Assembly (NCBI GenBank): GCA_031270205.1
Contig: JAISYA010000209.1
Span: 1 to 20,027 of the forward strand
Reading direction: 5' to 3'
DNA from: Treponema sp.
Lineage (GTDB): Bacteria; Spirochaetota; Spirochaetia; Treponematales; Breznakiellaceae
Length of the DNA: 20,027 bases
This document shows positions 1 to 7,331 of the stretch, piece after piece. Made by a program: the position numbers and the translations under genes. Within the stretch, counting starts at the first letter, position 1; each line of letters begins with the position of its first letter. The notes beneath the pieces were generated by a model. That model was not told the DNA's origin, did no database searches, and saw nothing but the letters and a program-made list of their open reading frames with translations.

Positions 1-9
1 TGATTGGAA

Positions 10-97
10 GGCCGGGTACATACCCCGCCCTTCAGGGCGTAAAGGTGATACTATGGGATATGATGTTTATAAAAGCGAATTGGGTATGTACCCGGCC
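10..97. repeat. 16-bp perfect inverted repeat enclosing a small hairpin
   Basis: Positions 10-25 and 82-97 are perfect reverse complements over 16 bases (core GGGTATGTACCCGG). Inside lies a 5-bp hairpin with a TTCA loop at 26-39 (CGCCCTTCAGGGCG). The same 14-mer recurs at 131-144 in the next stem-loop. The element lies just upstream of the first permease, where a solute-binding protein gene would be expected to end. It could be an RNA processing/stability structure in the operon mRNA or the remnant of a hairpin-ended mobile element. No transposase is visible. Confidence 0.7.
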
Positions 98-121
98 AGT
101 ATAATAAATTTCCTATCCAAC

Positions 122-152
122 GACGCTCCCCGCCCTTCAGGGCGGGAGCGTC
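122..152 (+). promoter_or_regulatory. Intercistronic stem-loop before the permease genes
   Basis: A 13-bp stem (GACGCTCCC.GCCC / GGGCGGGAGCGTC) has one bulged C and a TTCA tetraloop. The following sequence is T-rich but interrupted (TCATTGATTATTC), so it is a weak terminator at best. It lies 25 bases before the ribosome-binding site of the first permease. Stem-loops between binding-protein and permease genes commonly lower permease expression relative to the binding protein, by 3'-end protection or partial termination. That role is inferred here. The matching stem-loop at 18694-18726 in the other ABC operon supports it. Confidence 0.7.
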
Positions 153-188
153 ATTGATTATTCTTAATCTTTATCTGGGGAGGTTTAA

Positions 189-1067
189 GTGAAAATCCAA
201 CAAAAATACAGTCTGGCCGGCGCCTGTTTTCTTTTACCTTCCCTTGCCGTGTATCTCTGCGTGTTTTTTTATCCCCTGATTCTCTGTGTTGTCAATTCCT
301 TTGGCAAAGTTAATTTGATCATGGGTTCATGGACATTCAACGGACTGAAAAATTACACCAACCTTTTCAGGCGCGCCGACTTTATCCGCTCGGTGCAGGT
401 AACGTTTCGGTACGTTGTTATGCTGGTGCCGGCGTTAATGGTAATTTGTTTATGGGTCGCCAACACGGTTTCCCAAATGAAGTCCAGAGCCTCAGGCATT
501 TCCACCACGATCATTTTTCTTCCCTTCATGGTCGCCATGGTCAGCGCCGGCATTATCTGGGACTGGGTTTTTGATCCCAATTTCGGAATCGTAAACACGG
601 TTCTGCAGTTTCTGGGAATGGCCAAGCCCCCCGCCTGGCTGCGCAGTTCCGAGACCGCGCTCATTTCAACGGTCATCATCACCATCTGGATCAGGTGCCC
701 TTTCAGCATCATGATCCTCTACGGGGGAATGCGGAATGTGCCGGAAGAACTGTACGAGGCGGCGGAGATGGACGGAGTAAATCCCTTCCAGCGTTTTTTC
801 CGCCTGACCCTGCCGCTGATAAACCCCCAACTCGTGCTCTCCCTGACGCTGGATATGATATTCGCTTTCAGGGCTTTTGATCAGATTTACTCGGCTACCA
901 TGGGAGGACCGGGCGGAGCCACGAGGACGGTGATGATCTACCTCATCGTCAATGTATTTATAGAAAACTACGGTATGGCTTCGGCAATCACCGTATTGGC
1001 GCTCCTGTTTCTGTTTGCTATCAGTGTCTTGCAGCAGACGCTGCTCAAACGGGTTGTGGAATATTAG
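189..1067 (+). CDS. Carbohydrate ABC transporter permease (MalF/UgpA type)
   Basis: Inner-membrane subunit of a CUT1-type sugar importer, 292 aa, the usual length. It has about six hydrophobic segments, the first at residues 10-35. The cytoplasmic EAA loop is at about 189-208 (YEAAEMDGVNPFQRFFRLTLP) and docks the ATPase. The start is GTG at 189, seven to twelve bases after a strong GGGGAGG at 177-183. It is separated by 8 bases from the start of the second permease. The binding protein is presumably left of the window and no ATPase gene is present, so the system may share a MsmK/UgpC-like ATPase encoded elsewhere. The substrate cannot be read from the permease. Downstream oxidoreductases suggest a sugar, polyol or methylated carbohydrate. 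Confidence 0.95.
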   Translation: MKIQQKYSLAGACFLLPSLAVYLCVFFYPLILCVVNSFGKVNLIMGSWTFNGLKNYTNLFRRADFIRSVQVTFRYVVMLVPALMVICLWVANTVSQMKSRASGISTTIIFLPFMVAMVSAGIIWDWVFDPNFGIVNTVLQFLGMAKPPAWLRSSETALISTVIITIWIRCPFSIMILYGGMRNVPEELYEAAEMDGVNPFQRFFRLTLPLINPQLVLSLTLDMIFAFRAFDQIYSATMGGPGGATRTVMIYLIVNVFIENYGMASAITVLALLFLFAISVLQQTLLKRVVEY

Positions 1068-1075
1068 GAGTGTGC

Positions 1076-1942
1076 ATGAAAAAGAAAATTGATTTAGGGG
1101 CGATAATTACCCTGCCGATTATCATTTTATTTTTCACTTTTATTATTGTACCTTTTGTAATGATCGTTTTTACGGGGCTAAAGTCAAACCCTGAAATTAT
1201 TGATATGCCGAACCGGAACATGCTCCGCCGGATTATTCCCGATTCGTTTTTATATTTTGACAATCTTAAAAACGTATTTATAGGGAAAACCGTGGCGCAG
1301 AACGGCTTTCCCCTGTACCGGTCTATTTTTAATTCCCTGATCGTTGTCCTGATCACCCTGCTTCCCAGCCTCGTCCTGGCCCTTACCGCGGCCTATAGTT
1401 TCGCGAAATTTCAATTTCCGGGAAAAGAGATTGTCTATTATCTTTTTCTGGGAATGTTAATGATACCCACCGAGATGACTTCGATTCCGCTCTTCCTCAT
1501 CGTGTCGAAGATGCGCCTGGTGAACACCTATCCCGGCCTTATGGTTCCTTCGTTTATGTCGGCCTTCGGAACGTTTCTCCTTCGGGCGGCTATGGAGCCT
1601 ATTCCCAAATCGTATATTGAAGCCGGCCGCATTGACGGTGCGGGCGAGTTCTGGATCTTCAGGAAGATAATCGTTCCCATGGTGCAGTCCCACATTGTAA
1701 CCTTTATGGTTATTAAATCGGTTTGGACCTGGAACGACTTTTTCTGGCCCCTCCTTGTGGTAAGCGAGGAACGGATGAGGACCGTCACCCTGAGCCTGAA
1801 CCGTTTTGTAACCGACCTCATTAAATACTGGGGCGAAGTCTGCGCCGCGGTGGTGATCAGCATCATCCCCCTGCTCATTATCTTCATCATTTTTAACGCC
1901 AATATAAAAACCGGACTTATGAACACCGGCATAAAAGGATAG
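1076..1942 (+). CDS. Carbohydrate ABC transporter permease (MalG/UgpE type)
   Basis: Second membrane subunit of the importer, 288 aa from ATG 1076. A GTG at 1070 is in frame, but AGGAG (1066-1070) is correctly spaced for 1076 and overlaps the 1070 codon, so 1076 is preferred. A first transmembrane helix spans about residues 8-34. The EAA loop is at about 182-201 (EAGRIDGAGEFWIFRKIIVP), followed by the conserved WNDFFWPLL segment typical of MalG-like permeases, and the protein ends MNTGIKG. The AGGAG overlaps the region just past the first permease's stop, indicating translational coupling. Family assignment is firm; substrate unknown. Confidence 0.95.
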   Translation: MKKKIDLGAIITLPIIILFFTFIIVPFVMIVFTGLKSNPEIIDMPNRNMLRRIIPDSFLYFDNLKNVFIGKTVAQNGFPLYRSIFNSLIVVLITLLPSLVLALTAAYSFAKFQFPGKEIVYYLFLGMLMIPTEMTSIPLFLIVSKMRLVNTYPGLMVPSFMSAFGTFLLRAAMEPIPKSYIEAGRIDGAGEFWIFRKIIVPMVQSHIVTFMVIKSVWTWNDFFWPLLVVSEERMRTVTLSLNRFVTDLIKYWGEVCAAVVISIIPLLIIFIIFNANIKTGLMNTGIKG

Positions 1943-1956
1943 TGACAGGAGCGGCC

Positions 1957-3015
1957 ATGACCGGCAAAGAATGTTTTCTAAACATAATCAACAGGCAGAG
2001 CAGGCGTTGCGGTTTCTGGCACGGCGTGCCCCATGACGGCGCAAAAGAAAAACTCCACACGCATTTCGGAGTCAAAGACGATTTTGAGCTGGGCCTTAAA
2101 CTGGGAAGCGTCTGCCGTTATGTGCGGCCCGAAGAAGACTGCCATTTGTGGCGGCGTACCGATTACCCCATGTTTGATCCTTTTAATCAGGCGGCTCATA
2201 AAAACGCCGCCCTGCAAAGCTCAGGTTCCGGGTACGGAACCATAACACACGGAGAGGCGGTTTTTGCGGACTGCGAGGATGTGGAAACAATTCATTCCTA
2301 CCATTGGCCTGCGATTGACGACTGTGATTTTACCGAAACCATCAGGGAAATTGACCGTACCGTGGAAGCGGGCCAGGCGGTGCTGTGCAGCACCTGGGGC
2401 AGTCTTTTTAGCAACACCTGGAATTTTTTCGGCATGGAAAACTGCATGGTCAAAATGCTCAGCGAGCCGGAGCTTGTCAAGGCGGTAACCGGACATCTTA
2501 CGGATTTTTACCTTGCGGCCAACGAGACGCTTTTTTCGCTGGCAGCGGACAAAATTGATTCCATATTTATCGGGATTGATCTTGGTTCCCAGCTTGATCT
2601 CCTTATTTCTCCCAATGCCTTTGAGGAATTTTTACTGCCTTTTATAAAAAAACTTATTGATCAGGCGCGGGGCTACGGATTACATACTACCATGCATTCC
2701 TGCGGTTCCATTTACCGGGTAATTCCCCTGCTTATAGAAGCCGGCGTCCGGATGCTGCACCCGCTGCAGGCGCTGGCGAAAAATATGGACGCCGCAAGCA
2801 TTGCGGAACAGTACAAGGGCAAAGTCGCCTTTATGGGCGGAATAGACGCCCAGCGGATACTGCCCTTCGGTACGCCGGAAGAAGTAAAGGCCGAAGTCAG
2901 AAGGGTAAAAAATTTGCTGGGGCCTGACTACATTGTCTGCGCCAGCCATGAAACGCTTCTGCCCAATATACCGCTGGAAAATATTACCGCCATGATGGAA
3001 GCCGCTCTGGAATAA
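1957..3015 (+). CDS. URO-D/MtaA-CmuA-like family protein (copy 1)
   Basis: A TIM-barrel protein of the uroporphyrinogen-decarboxylase superfamily, 352 aa from ATG 1957. That start has AGGAG at 1947-1951, whereas the in-frame GTG at 1942 has none. The N-terminal Arg-rich substrate motif of true HemE is absent, so heme synthesis is unlikely. The MtaA/CmuA-like metal-site motif H-x-C-G is present (MHSCGS, His247 and Cys249). A further Cys at about 328 (VCASHE) sits where the third zinc ligand of methyl-cobalamin:CoM methyltransferases would be. It is embedded in a sugar-transport/oxidoreductase operon with a paralogue two genes downstream. A methyl-transfer or demethylation role on an imported substrate is an inference; no corrinoid protein is encoded in this window. 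Confidence 0.85.
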   Translation: MTGKECFLNIINRQSRRCGFWHGVPHDGAKEKLHTHFGVKDDFELGLKLGSVCRYVRPEEDCHLWRRTDYPMFDPFNQAAHKNAALQSSGSGYGTITHGEAVFADCEDVETIHSYHWPAIDDCDFTETIREIDRTVEAGQAVLCSTWGSLFSNTWNFFGMENCMVKMLSEPELVKAVTGHLTDFYLAANETLFSLAADKIDSIFIGIDLGSQLDLLISPNAFEEFLLPFIKKLIDQARGYGLHTTMHSCGSIYRVIPLLIEAGVRMLHPLQALAKNMDAASIAEQYKGKVAFMGGIDAQRILPFGTPEEVKAEVRRVKNLLGPDYIVCASHETLLPNIPLENITAMMEAALE

Positions 3016-3026
3016 GCCGGCGCAAG

Positions 3027-3039
3027 CGGGGATGCCCCG
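3027..3039 (+). promoter_or_regulatory. Short intra-operon hairpin
   Basis: A 5-bp GC stem with an ATG triloop (CGGGG ATG CCCCG) sits between the first URO-D-like gene and the aldo/keto reductase. It is followed by GTAAAAACC rather than a U tract. It may modestly reduce downstream expression, but it is short. Confidence 0.3.
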
Positions 3040-3059
3040 TAAAAACCAAGGAGAAACAA

Positions 3060-4109
3060 ATGTTGCAGGAAACGATGCACCCCGGACTTTTTTTAAGCAG
3101 GATAGGCATAGGATGCTGGCCTTTCGGCGGCGGCGCTTATTGGGGGGATCAGAATCAGAAAGATGTGGACGGCGTGGTGCATACCGCCATTGAACGGGGC
3201 CTGAATGTTTTTGACACCGCCCGCATGTACAATGACGGCGCAAGTGAAATTTCCCTGGGCAGGGCCCTCGCCGGATACAGGGACAGGGCTTTTGTTATAT
3301 CGAAAGTCAATCCCGCCAAAGCCTACCGCGCGGCGCTGCGGGAAGAGTGCGAGGCTTCCCTCAAAGGTCTCGGCATGGATTATATTGATATGTATATGCT
3401 CCACTGGCCCATTAACCCCAGGGGTATACAGCACTTTACCAAAGATCCCGAAGTGGTAAAAAATCCGCCCACGGTGGAAGAAGCCTTTGAGACTCTTGCC
3501 GCCCTGAAAAAAGAAGGCAAGATACGCTACATCGGGATCAGCAATTTCGGCATACAGCAGACCGCCGAGGCTGCGGCCTTCTGTCCCGATATTGCCGCCA
3601 ACGAGCTGCCCTACAATATCATCTCCCGCGCCATTGAGGCGGAAATAATTCCCTTTTGCACGGAACGCAAAATCGCGGTCATTACCTCAATGACTTTGCA
3701 GCAGGGCGTTCTTACCGGACTCTACCAAAGCGCCGCCGACGTACCGGCGCATCAGGCCCACTCCCGTCACTTTTCCATGGAAACCGGCAGGGGAACATCC
3801 CGGCACAACGAAGCGGGCGCGGAGGCCGAAGTTTTTGAAACGGTGGCCCTGCTTAAAAAACTCGCGCCGGAACTGGGACTTTCCGTTGCCCAGCTCTCGG
3901 TCGCCTGGGTGCTGGCAAACCCGCGGATTGGCTGCGCGCTGATCGGTTCGCGTAACATCGGCGAACTTGAGGAAAATATCAAATGTCTTTCCGTAACGCT
4001 GCCCGCCGAAGCCAAAGCGCGGATAGACGAAGCGAGTCAAAAGGTTTTCGACAGGCTGGGAAACAGCCCCGATTATTACGAGCACTCAAAGGAAAGGAGA
4101 ATATTCTAG
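3060..4109 (+). CDS. Aldo/keto reductase
   Basis: Cytosolic NAD(P)H-dependent oxidoreductase of the AKR superfamily, 349 aa. The catalytic tetrad is readable: Asp52 (FDTAR), Tyr57 (MYNDGASE), Lys82 (ISKVNP) and His115 (MLHWP). The C-terminal cofactor-binding region includes SVAWVLANPRIGCALIGSRN, which is typical for the family. The ATG at 3060 is preceded by AAGGAG at 3048-3053. It probably interconverts an aldehyde or keto form and an alcohol of the transported carbohydrate, judging from its position between two URO-D-like genes in a sugar operon. The substrate is not determinable from sequence. Confidence 0.93.
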   Translation: MLQETMHPGLFLSRIGIGCWPFGGGAYWGDQNQKDVDGVVHTAIERGLNVFDTARMYNDGASEISLGRALAGYRDRAFVISKVNPAKAYRAALREECEASLKGLGMDYIDMYMLHWPINPRGIQHFTKDPEVVKNPPTVEEAFETLAALKKEGKIRYIGISNFGIQQTAEAAAFCPDIAANELPYNIISRAIEAEIIPFCTERKIAVITSMTLQQGVLTGLYQSAADVPAHQAHSRHFSMETGRGTSRHNEAGAEAEVFETVALLKKLAPELGLSVAQLSVAWVLANPRIGCALIGSRNIGELEENIKCLSVTLPAEAKARIDEASQKVFDRLGNSPDYYEHSKERRIF

Positions 4110-4114
4110 TTAAT

Positions 4115-5152
4115 ATGAATTCCATTGACCGTTTTTATGCCACTGTGGCGCGTGAGCCGGTTGACCGCCCGGCGGCCTGGCTCGGCGTCCCCGATGAAAA
4201 CGCGGAATCGGGGCTGTTCGCGGAATACGGCGTGAATAATCTGCACGATCTTAGAGTGGCGGTGGGCGACGATTTTTACGGCGTGAGAATTCCCTTTCGC
4301 TGGAACGGAAAAAGAGTCGCGCGGGTGTGGGACTGGTACCTTGACGGCGTTATCGACCGGAAGGATCGAACCCTTACCGCCGACGGCTGTTTCAAGAACT
4401 GCGAAACGCCGGAGGACACCGCTTTTTTCAAATGGCCCGATCCGGCAAAGTGCGTGGAGGCCGGCGATTTACGGGAAATGGGCGCCGGCGTACCGAGGGG
4501 GAAAACAGGCTTGGGCCTGCTCTGGTCGGTTCACTTTCAGGATACCTGCGCTTCCTTCGGCCTGCAAACCGCGCTGATGAATATGATCGCCAATCCCGAA
4601 GTGGTGGAGGCGGTTAACAACAAAATCCTCGATTTTTACCTTGCGGTTAACGAAATGTTTTATAAAACCGCGGGGGATAAATTCCACGCCGTCCTCATCG
4701 GCAACGATATGGGAACCCAGCGGGGCCTTATGCTTTCCCCGGAACTGATCCGCCGTTTTGTCATGCCCGGCTGCCGCGCCCTGGTTGAACAGGCCCACCA
4801 TTACGGAAAAAAAGTGATTTACCATTCCTGCGGTTCCATCGCGGATATTATCCCCGATTTAATCGCCGCCGGGGTCGATGTGATTCATCCGATACAGGCC
4901 CTGGCCGCCGGAATGGACCCGCACGATCTGAAAAAACGCTACGGCGGCGCGGTCGCGTTCTGCGGAGGGGTGGACACCCAGTATCTTTTGGTTCAGGATG
5001 ATCCTGAACTGGTACGGGCAAAGGTATGGGAACTTCGGGGCATTTTCCCCACCGGCCTTGTCATTTCTCCCAGCCACGAGGCCATTCTGCCGGATGTATC
5101 GCCCCGGAACATCCGCGCCCTCTTTGATGAAGCGGGCAAAATTTATACATAA
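4115..5152 (+). CDS. URO-D/MtaA-CmuA-like family protein (copy 2)
   Basis: Paralogue of the protein at 1957-3015, 345 aa from ATG 4115 (MNSIDRFYATV). The frame is open 44 codons further upstream, but that stretch overlaps the aldo/keto reductase gene and is not expected to be translated. AAAGGAG at 4093-4099 lies somewhat far (15 bases) from the ATG, so coupling to the reductase gene (stop 4109) may help initiation. The H-x-C-G motif is kept (YHSCGSIADIIPDL), followed by GVDVIHPIQALAAGMDP as in copy 1. The late Cys of copy 1 is replaced by SPSHE here. HemE arginine motifs are missing. The two copies probably have related but distinct substrates or form a heteromer (inference). Confidence 0.85.
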   Translation: MNSIDRFYATVAREPVDRPAAWLGVPDENAESGLFAEYGVNNLHDLRVAVGDDFYGVRIPFRWNGKRVARVWDWYLDGVIDRKDRTLTADGCFKNCETPEDTAFFKWPDPAKCVEAGDLREMGAGVPRGKTGLGLLWSVHFQDTCASFGLQTALMNMIANPEVVEAVNNKILDFYLAVNEMFYKTAGDKFHAVLIGNDMGTQRGLMLSPELIRRFVMPGCRALVEQAHHYGKKVIYHSCGSIADIIPDLIAAGVDVIHPIQALAAGMDPHDLKKRYGGAVAFCGGVDTQYLLVQDDPELVRAKVWELRGIFPTGLVISPSHEAILPDVSPRNIRALFDEAGKIYT

Positions 5153-5196
5153 CAAAAGGCGGCCTTAATCCGTTTTTACCAAAGGAGTTATTGGTT

Positions 5197-6231
5197 ATGA
5201 AAGCATTATTAATGGAAGAGTACAAAAAACTGAATTACACCGATGTGCCGGACCCGCAGATTGAAGGGGACCATGATATTCTGGTGAAAGTCAGGGCGGT
5301 GTCCATCTGCGGTTCCGATGTTCACGGTTTTGACGGTTCCACGGGCCGGCGCAAGCCGCCCATCATCATGGGGCACGAAGCCGCCGGGGAAATCGCTGCC
5401 CTGGGCAAAAGGGTAACGGGATTCAAAATCGGGGACCGGATCACCTTTGATTCCACCATTTACTGCGGCAGGTGTTTTTACTGTCAGAACGGCCAGGTCA
5501 ACCTCTGCGACGACCGGATGGTTTTGGGGGTTTCCTGCGATGATTACCGGCGGCACGGCGCTTTTGCCGAATATGTGCTGGTTCCTGAGCATATCTGCTA
5601 TCCCCTGCCGGAAGGAATATCCTTCGAGGAAGCGGCTATGACCGAGCCCGCCGGCGTCGCTTCCCACGCTTTCCGTATCACCCCGGTCGGCTTCAATGAA
5701 ACCGTGGCGGTGGTGGGAACAGGGCTTATCGGCCTCCTCCTGTTTGACGTACTCAAGGCTTCAATATCGGGGAGGATCATTGCTCTGGATACCGATCCGT
5801 CAAGAAGGGAGACCGCCCGCAAGCGGGGCGCCGATGCGGTCTTTGATCCGGCTGACCCGGACCTCAACAAAAAAATGCTTGAACTGACTTCAGGCCGCGG
5901 AGTTGACCGCGTTTTTGAGGCCGTCGGGGCCACATCCCCCATACAAACGGCCCTTTCCATAGTGCGCAAGGGCGGCTCGGTAACGCTCATCGGCAACGTA
6001 AGTCCGAAAATCGAACTTCCCCTTCAGAGCGTGGTTACCCGCCAGATAAGCCTTTTCGGTTCCTGCGCCATTGCCGGGGAATACCCCCTGGTTCTCGATC
6101 TTATCGCCCGGAAAAAGATCGGGGTGGCCTCCCTTATCAGCAAAACAGCGCCCCTTTCAGAGGGCCAAATCTGGTTTGACAAACTCTACAAGCGGGAAGA
6201 CAATCTGCTCAAGGTGGTACTCATTCCATGA
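5197..6231 (+). CDS. Zinc-dependent medium-chain alcohol/polyol dehydrogenase
   Basis: MDR-superfamily dehydrogenase, 344 aa, similar to sorbitol, threonine or butanediol dehydrogenases. Catalytic-zinc ligands are Cys38 (CGSDVHG), His60-Glu61 (GHEAAGE) and Glu150. Structural-zinc cysteines are at 90, 93, 96 and 104 (YCGRCFYCQNGQVNLCDD). A Rossmann GTGLIG motif at about 174-179 binds NAD(P). The ATG at 5197 is favoured over the in-frame TTG at 5191 because AAAGGAG ends at 5187, giving 9 bases of spacing rather than 3. It overlaps the next gene by 4 bases (ATGA). It likely oxidises a hydroxyl of the imported sugar or polyol. Confidence 0.94.
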   Translation: MKALLMEEYKKLNYTDVPDPQIEGDHDILVKVRAVSICGSDVHGFDGSTGRRKPPIIMGHEAAGEIAALGKRVTGFKIGDRITFDSTIYCGRCFYCQNGQVNLCDDRMVLGVSCDDYRRHGAFAEYVLVPEHICYPLPEGISFEEAAMTEPAGVASHAFRITPVGFNETVAVVGTGLIGLLLFDVLKASISGRIIALDTDPSRRETARKRGADAVFDPADPDLNKKMLELTSGRGVDRVFEAVGATSPIQTALSIVRKGGSVTLIGNVSPKIELPLQSVVTRQISLFGSCAIAGEYPLVLDLIARKKIGVASLISKTAPLSEGQIWFDKLYKREDNLLKVVLIP

Positions 6232-7289
6232 AAGACAAAGTACGAATCGGCCTTATCGGCTATGGCAAAGTAGCAAATCTTCATGCGGAAGCGATAGCTG
6301 GTTCATTCAGGGGGAAACTGATTTCGGTATGCGGACGAAACACCGAAAGGCGGAATGCTTTTGCCTCCAAATGGAATATCGCTTCCCGCGAAACCGTTCA
6401 GGAGATGGTAGAAAAAGACAGGGCGGACGCCGTTATCGTTACCACGCCCCATCCCCAGCACTGCCACGGCAGCCTTGAGGCGTTTGCGGCGGGAGCGCAC
6501 GTCCTTGTGGAAAAGCCCATGGCGCTCACCACAGTGGAATGTGACGAAATGATCGCCGCCTCGAAGCGCGCGGGAAAGGTTCTTTCGGTGGTGTGCCAGC
6601 GCCGCTGGTTCCCCGCCTGCGCCCGTATCAAGGCGGCCATTGACGAAGGCAAACTGGGCAAGCCGATTCTGGCCCAGCTTACGATTTTAGGCTGGCGGGA
6701 CAAGGCCTACTATGACAGCGATCCCTGGCGGGGCAAGTGGGCCACCGAAGGAGGCGGGATTCTTATCAACCAGGCCCCCCACCAGATTGACCTGATGCAA
6801 TGGTACATGGGTCCCTTCGGCGAAATCCGGGGTTTCTGGGACAACTTCAACCACCCTTACATCGAAGTTGAAGACAGCGCCGTGGCCGCAATCCGCTTCA
6901 AGAGCGGCGCCCTGGGTTCTGTCCTGGTGAGTAATTCTCAAAAGCCCGGTATCTACGCCAAAGTGCATATCCACGGCAGCGCCGCCTGGTCCGCCGGGGT
7001 TCAAACCGACGGCGGCGCGATGTTTATCGCCGGAATGAGCAGCATCGTGGAGCCGCCCCTCAACGACCTCTGGACTATTGAAGGGGAAAAAGACCAACTG
7101 GATACATTCCGCTCGGAAGACGAGGCTTTCTTTAAGACGATTAACCCCACGGTGTACTTTTTTACCTGTCAGATCGATGATTTCTGCGGCGCGATTCAGG
7201 ACCTGCGCCTCCCCGCATCAAGCGGCGAGGAGGGCCGTGAAACGGTCCGGTTCATTGAGACCCTGCTTAAAACGGGGAGGCTTTTATAG
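6228..7289 (+). CDS. Gfo/Idh/MocA family oxidoreductase
   Basis: NAD(P)-dependent sugar/inositol dehydrogenase family, 353 aa, the usual size. It has an N-terminal Rossmann fold (GLIGYGKVANLHAE), the family EKP motif at 95-97 (VEKPMALT), and the C-terminal-domain signature GGGILINQAPHQID at about 175-188, with the conserved His185. The ATG overlaps the dehydrogenase stop (ATGA), showing translational coupling. It is the last gene of the operon, with an intrinsic terminator starting right after the stop. In this family, inositol, keto-sugar or glycoside redox steps are typical. The exact substrate is unknown. Confidence 0.95.
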   Translation: MKDKVRIGLIGYGKVANLHAEAIAGSFRGKLISVCGRNTERRNAFASKWNIASRETVQEMVEKDRADAVIVTTPHPQHCHGSLEAFAAGAHVLVEKPMALTTVECDEMIAASKRAGKVLSVVCQRRWFPACARIKAAIDEGKLGKPILAQLTILGWRDKAYYDSDPWRGKWATEGGGILINQAPHQIDLMQWYMGPFGEIRGFWDNFNHPYIEVEDSAVAAIRFKSGALGSVLVSNSQKPGIYAKVHIHGSAAWSAGVQTDGGAMFIAGMSSIVEPPLNDLWTIEGEKDQLDTFRSEDEAFFKTINPTVYFFTCQIDDFCGAIQDLRLPASSGEEGRETVRFIETLLKTGRLL

Positions 7290-7310
7290 CGGGAGGAACT
7301 CCCGGCTTTT
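7290..7310 (+). terminator. Rho-independent terminator of the plus-strand sugar operon
   Basis: Perfect 6-bp stem CGGGAG / CTCCCG (7290-7295 and 7299-7304) with a GAA triloop, followed by GCTTTT. It begins one base after the stop codon of the last oxidoreductase gene and lies between convergent transcription units. It marks the 3' end of the operon entering from the left edge. Confidence 0.8.
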
Positions 7311-7331
7311 GCTGTGAAGCGCAGCAGGCCG

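Noticed and set aside
53..157. 34-codon ORF with an AAAGGTG-like site (starts MGYDVYKSELGMYP)
   Set aside because: It is built largely from the inverted repeat and second hairpin and has no recognisable family, so it is probably chance.
3983..4114. 44-codon upstream extension of the second URO-D-like protein
   Set aside because: It overlaps the aldo/keto reductase C-terminus in another frame; the family start matches ATG 4115.
1957..5152. Heme biosynthesis role for the URO-D-like genes
   Set aside because: HemE N-terminal arginine signature is missing and there are no other heme genes; context is sugar transport.
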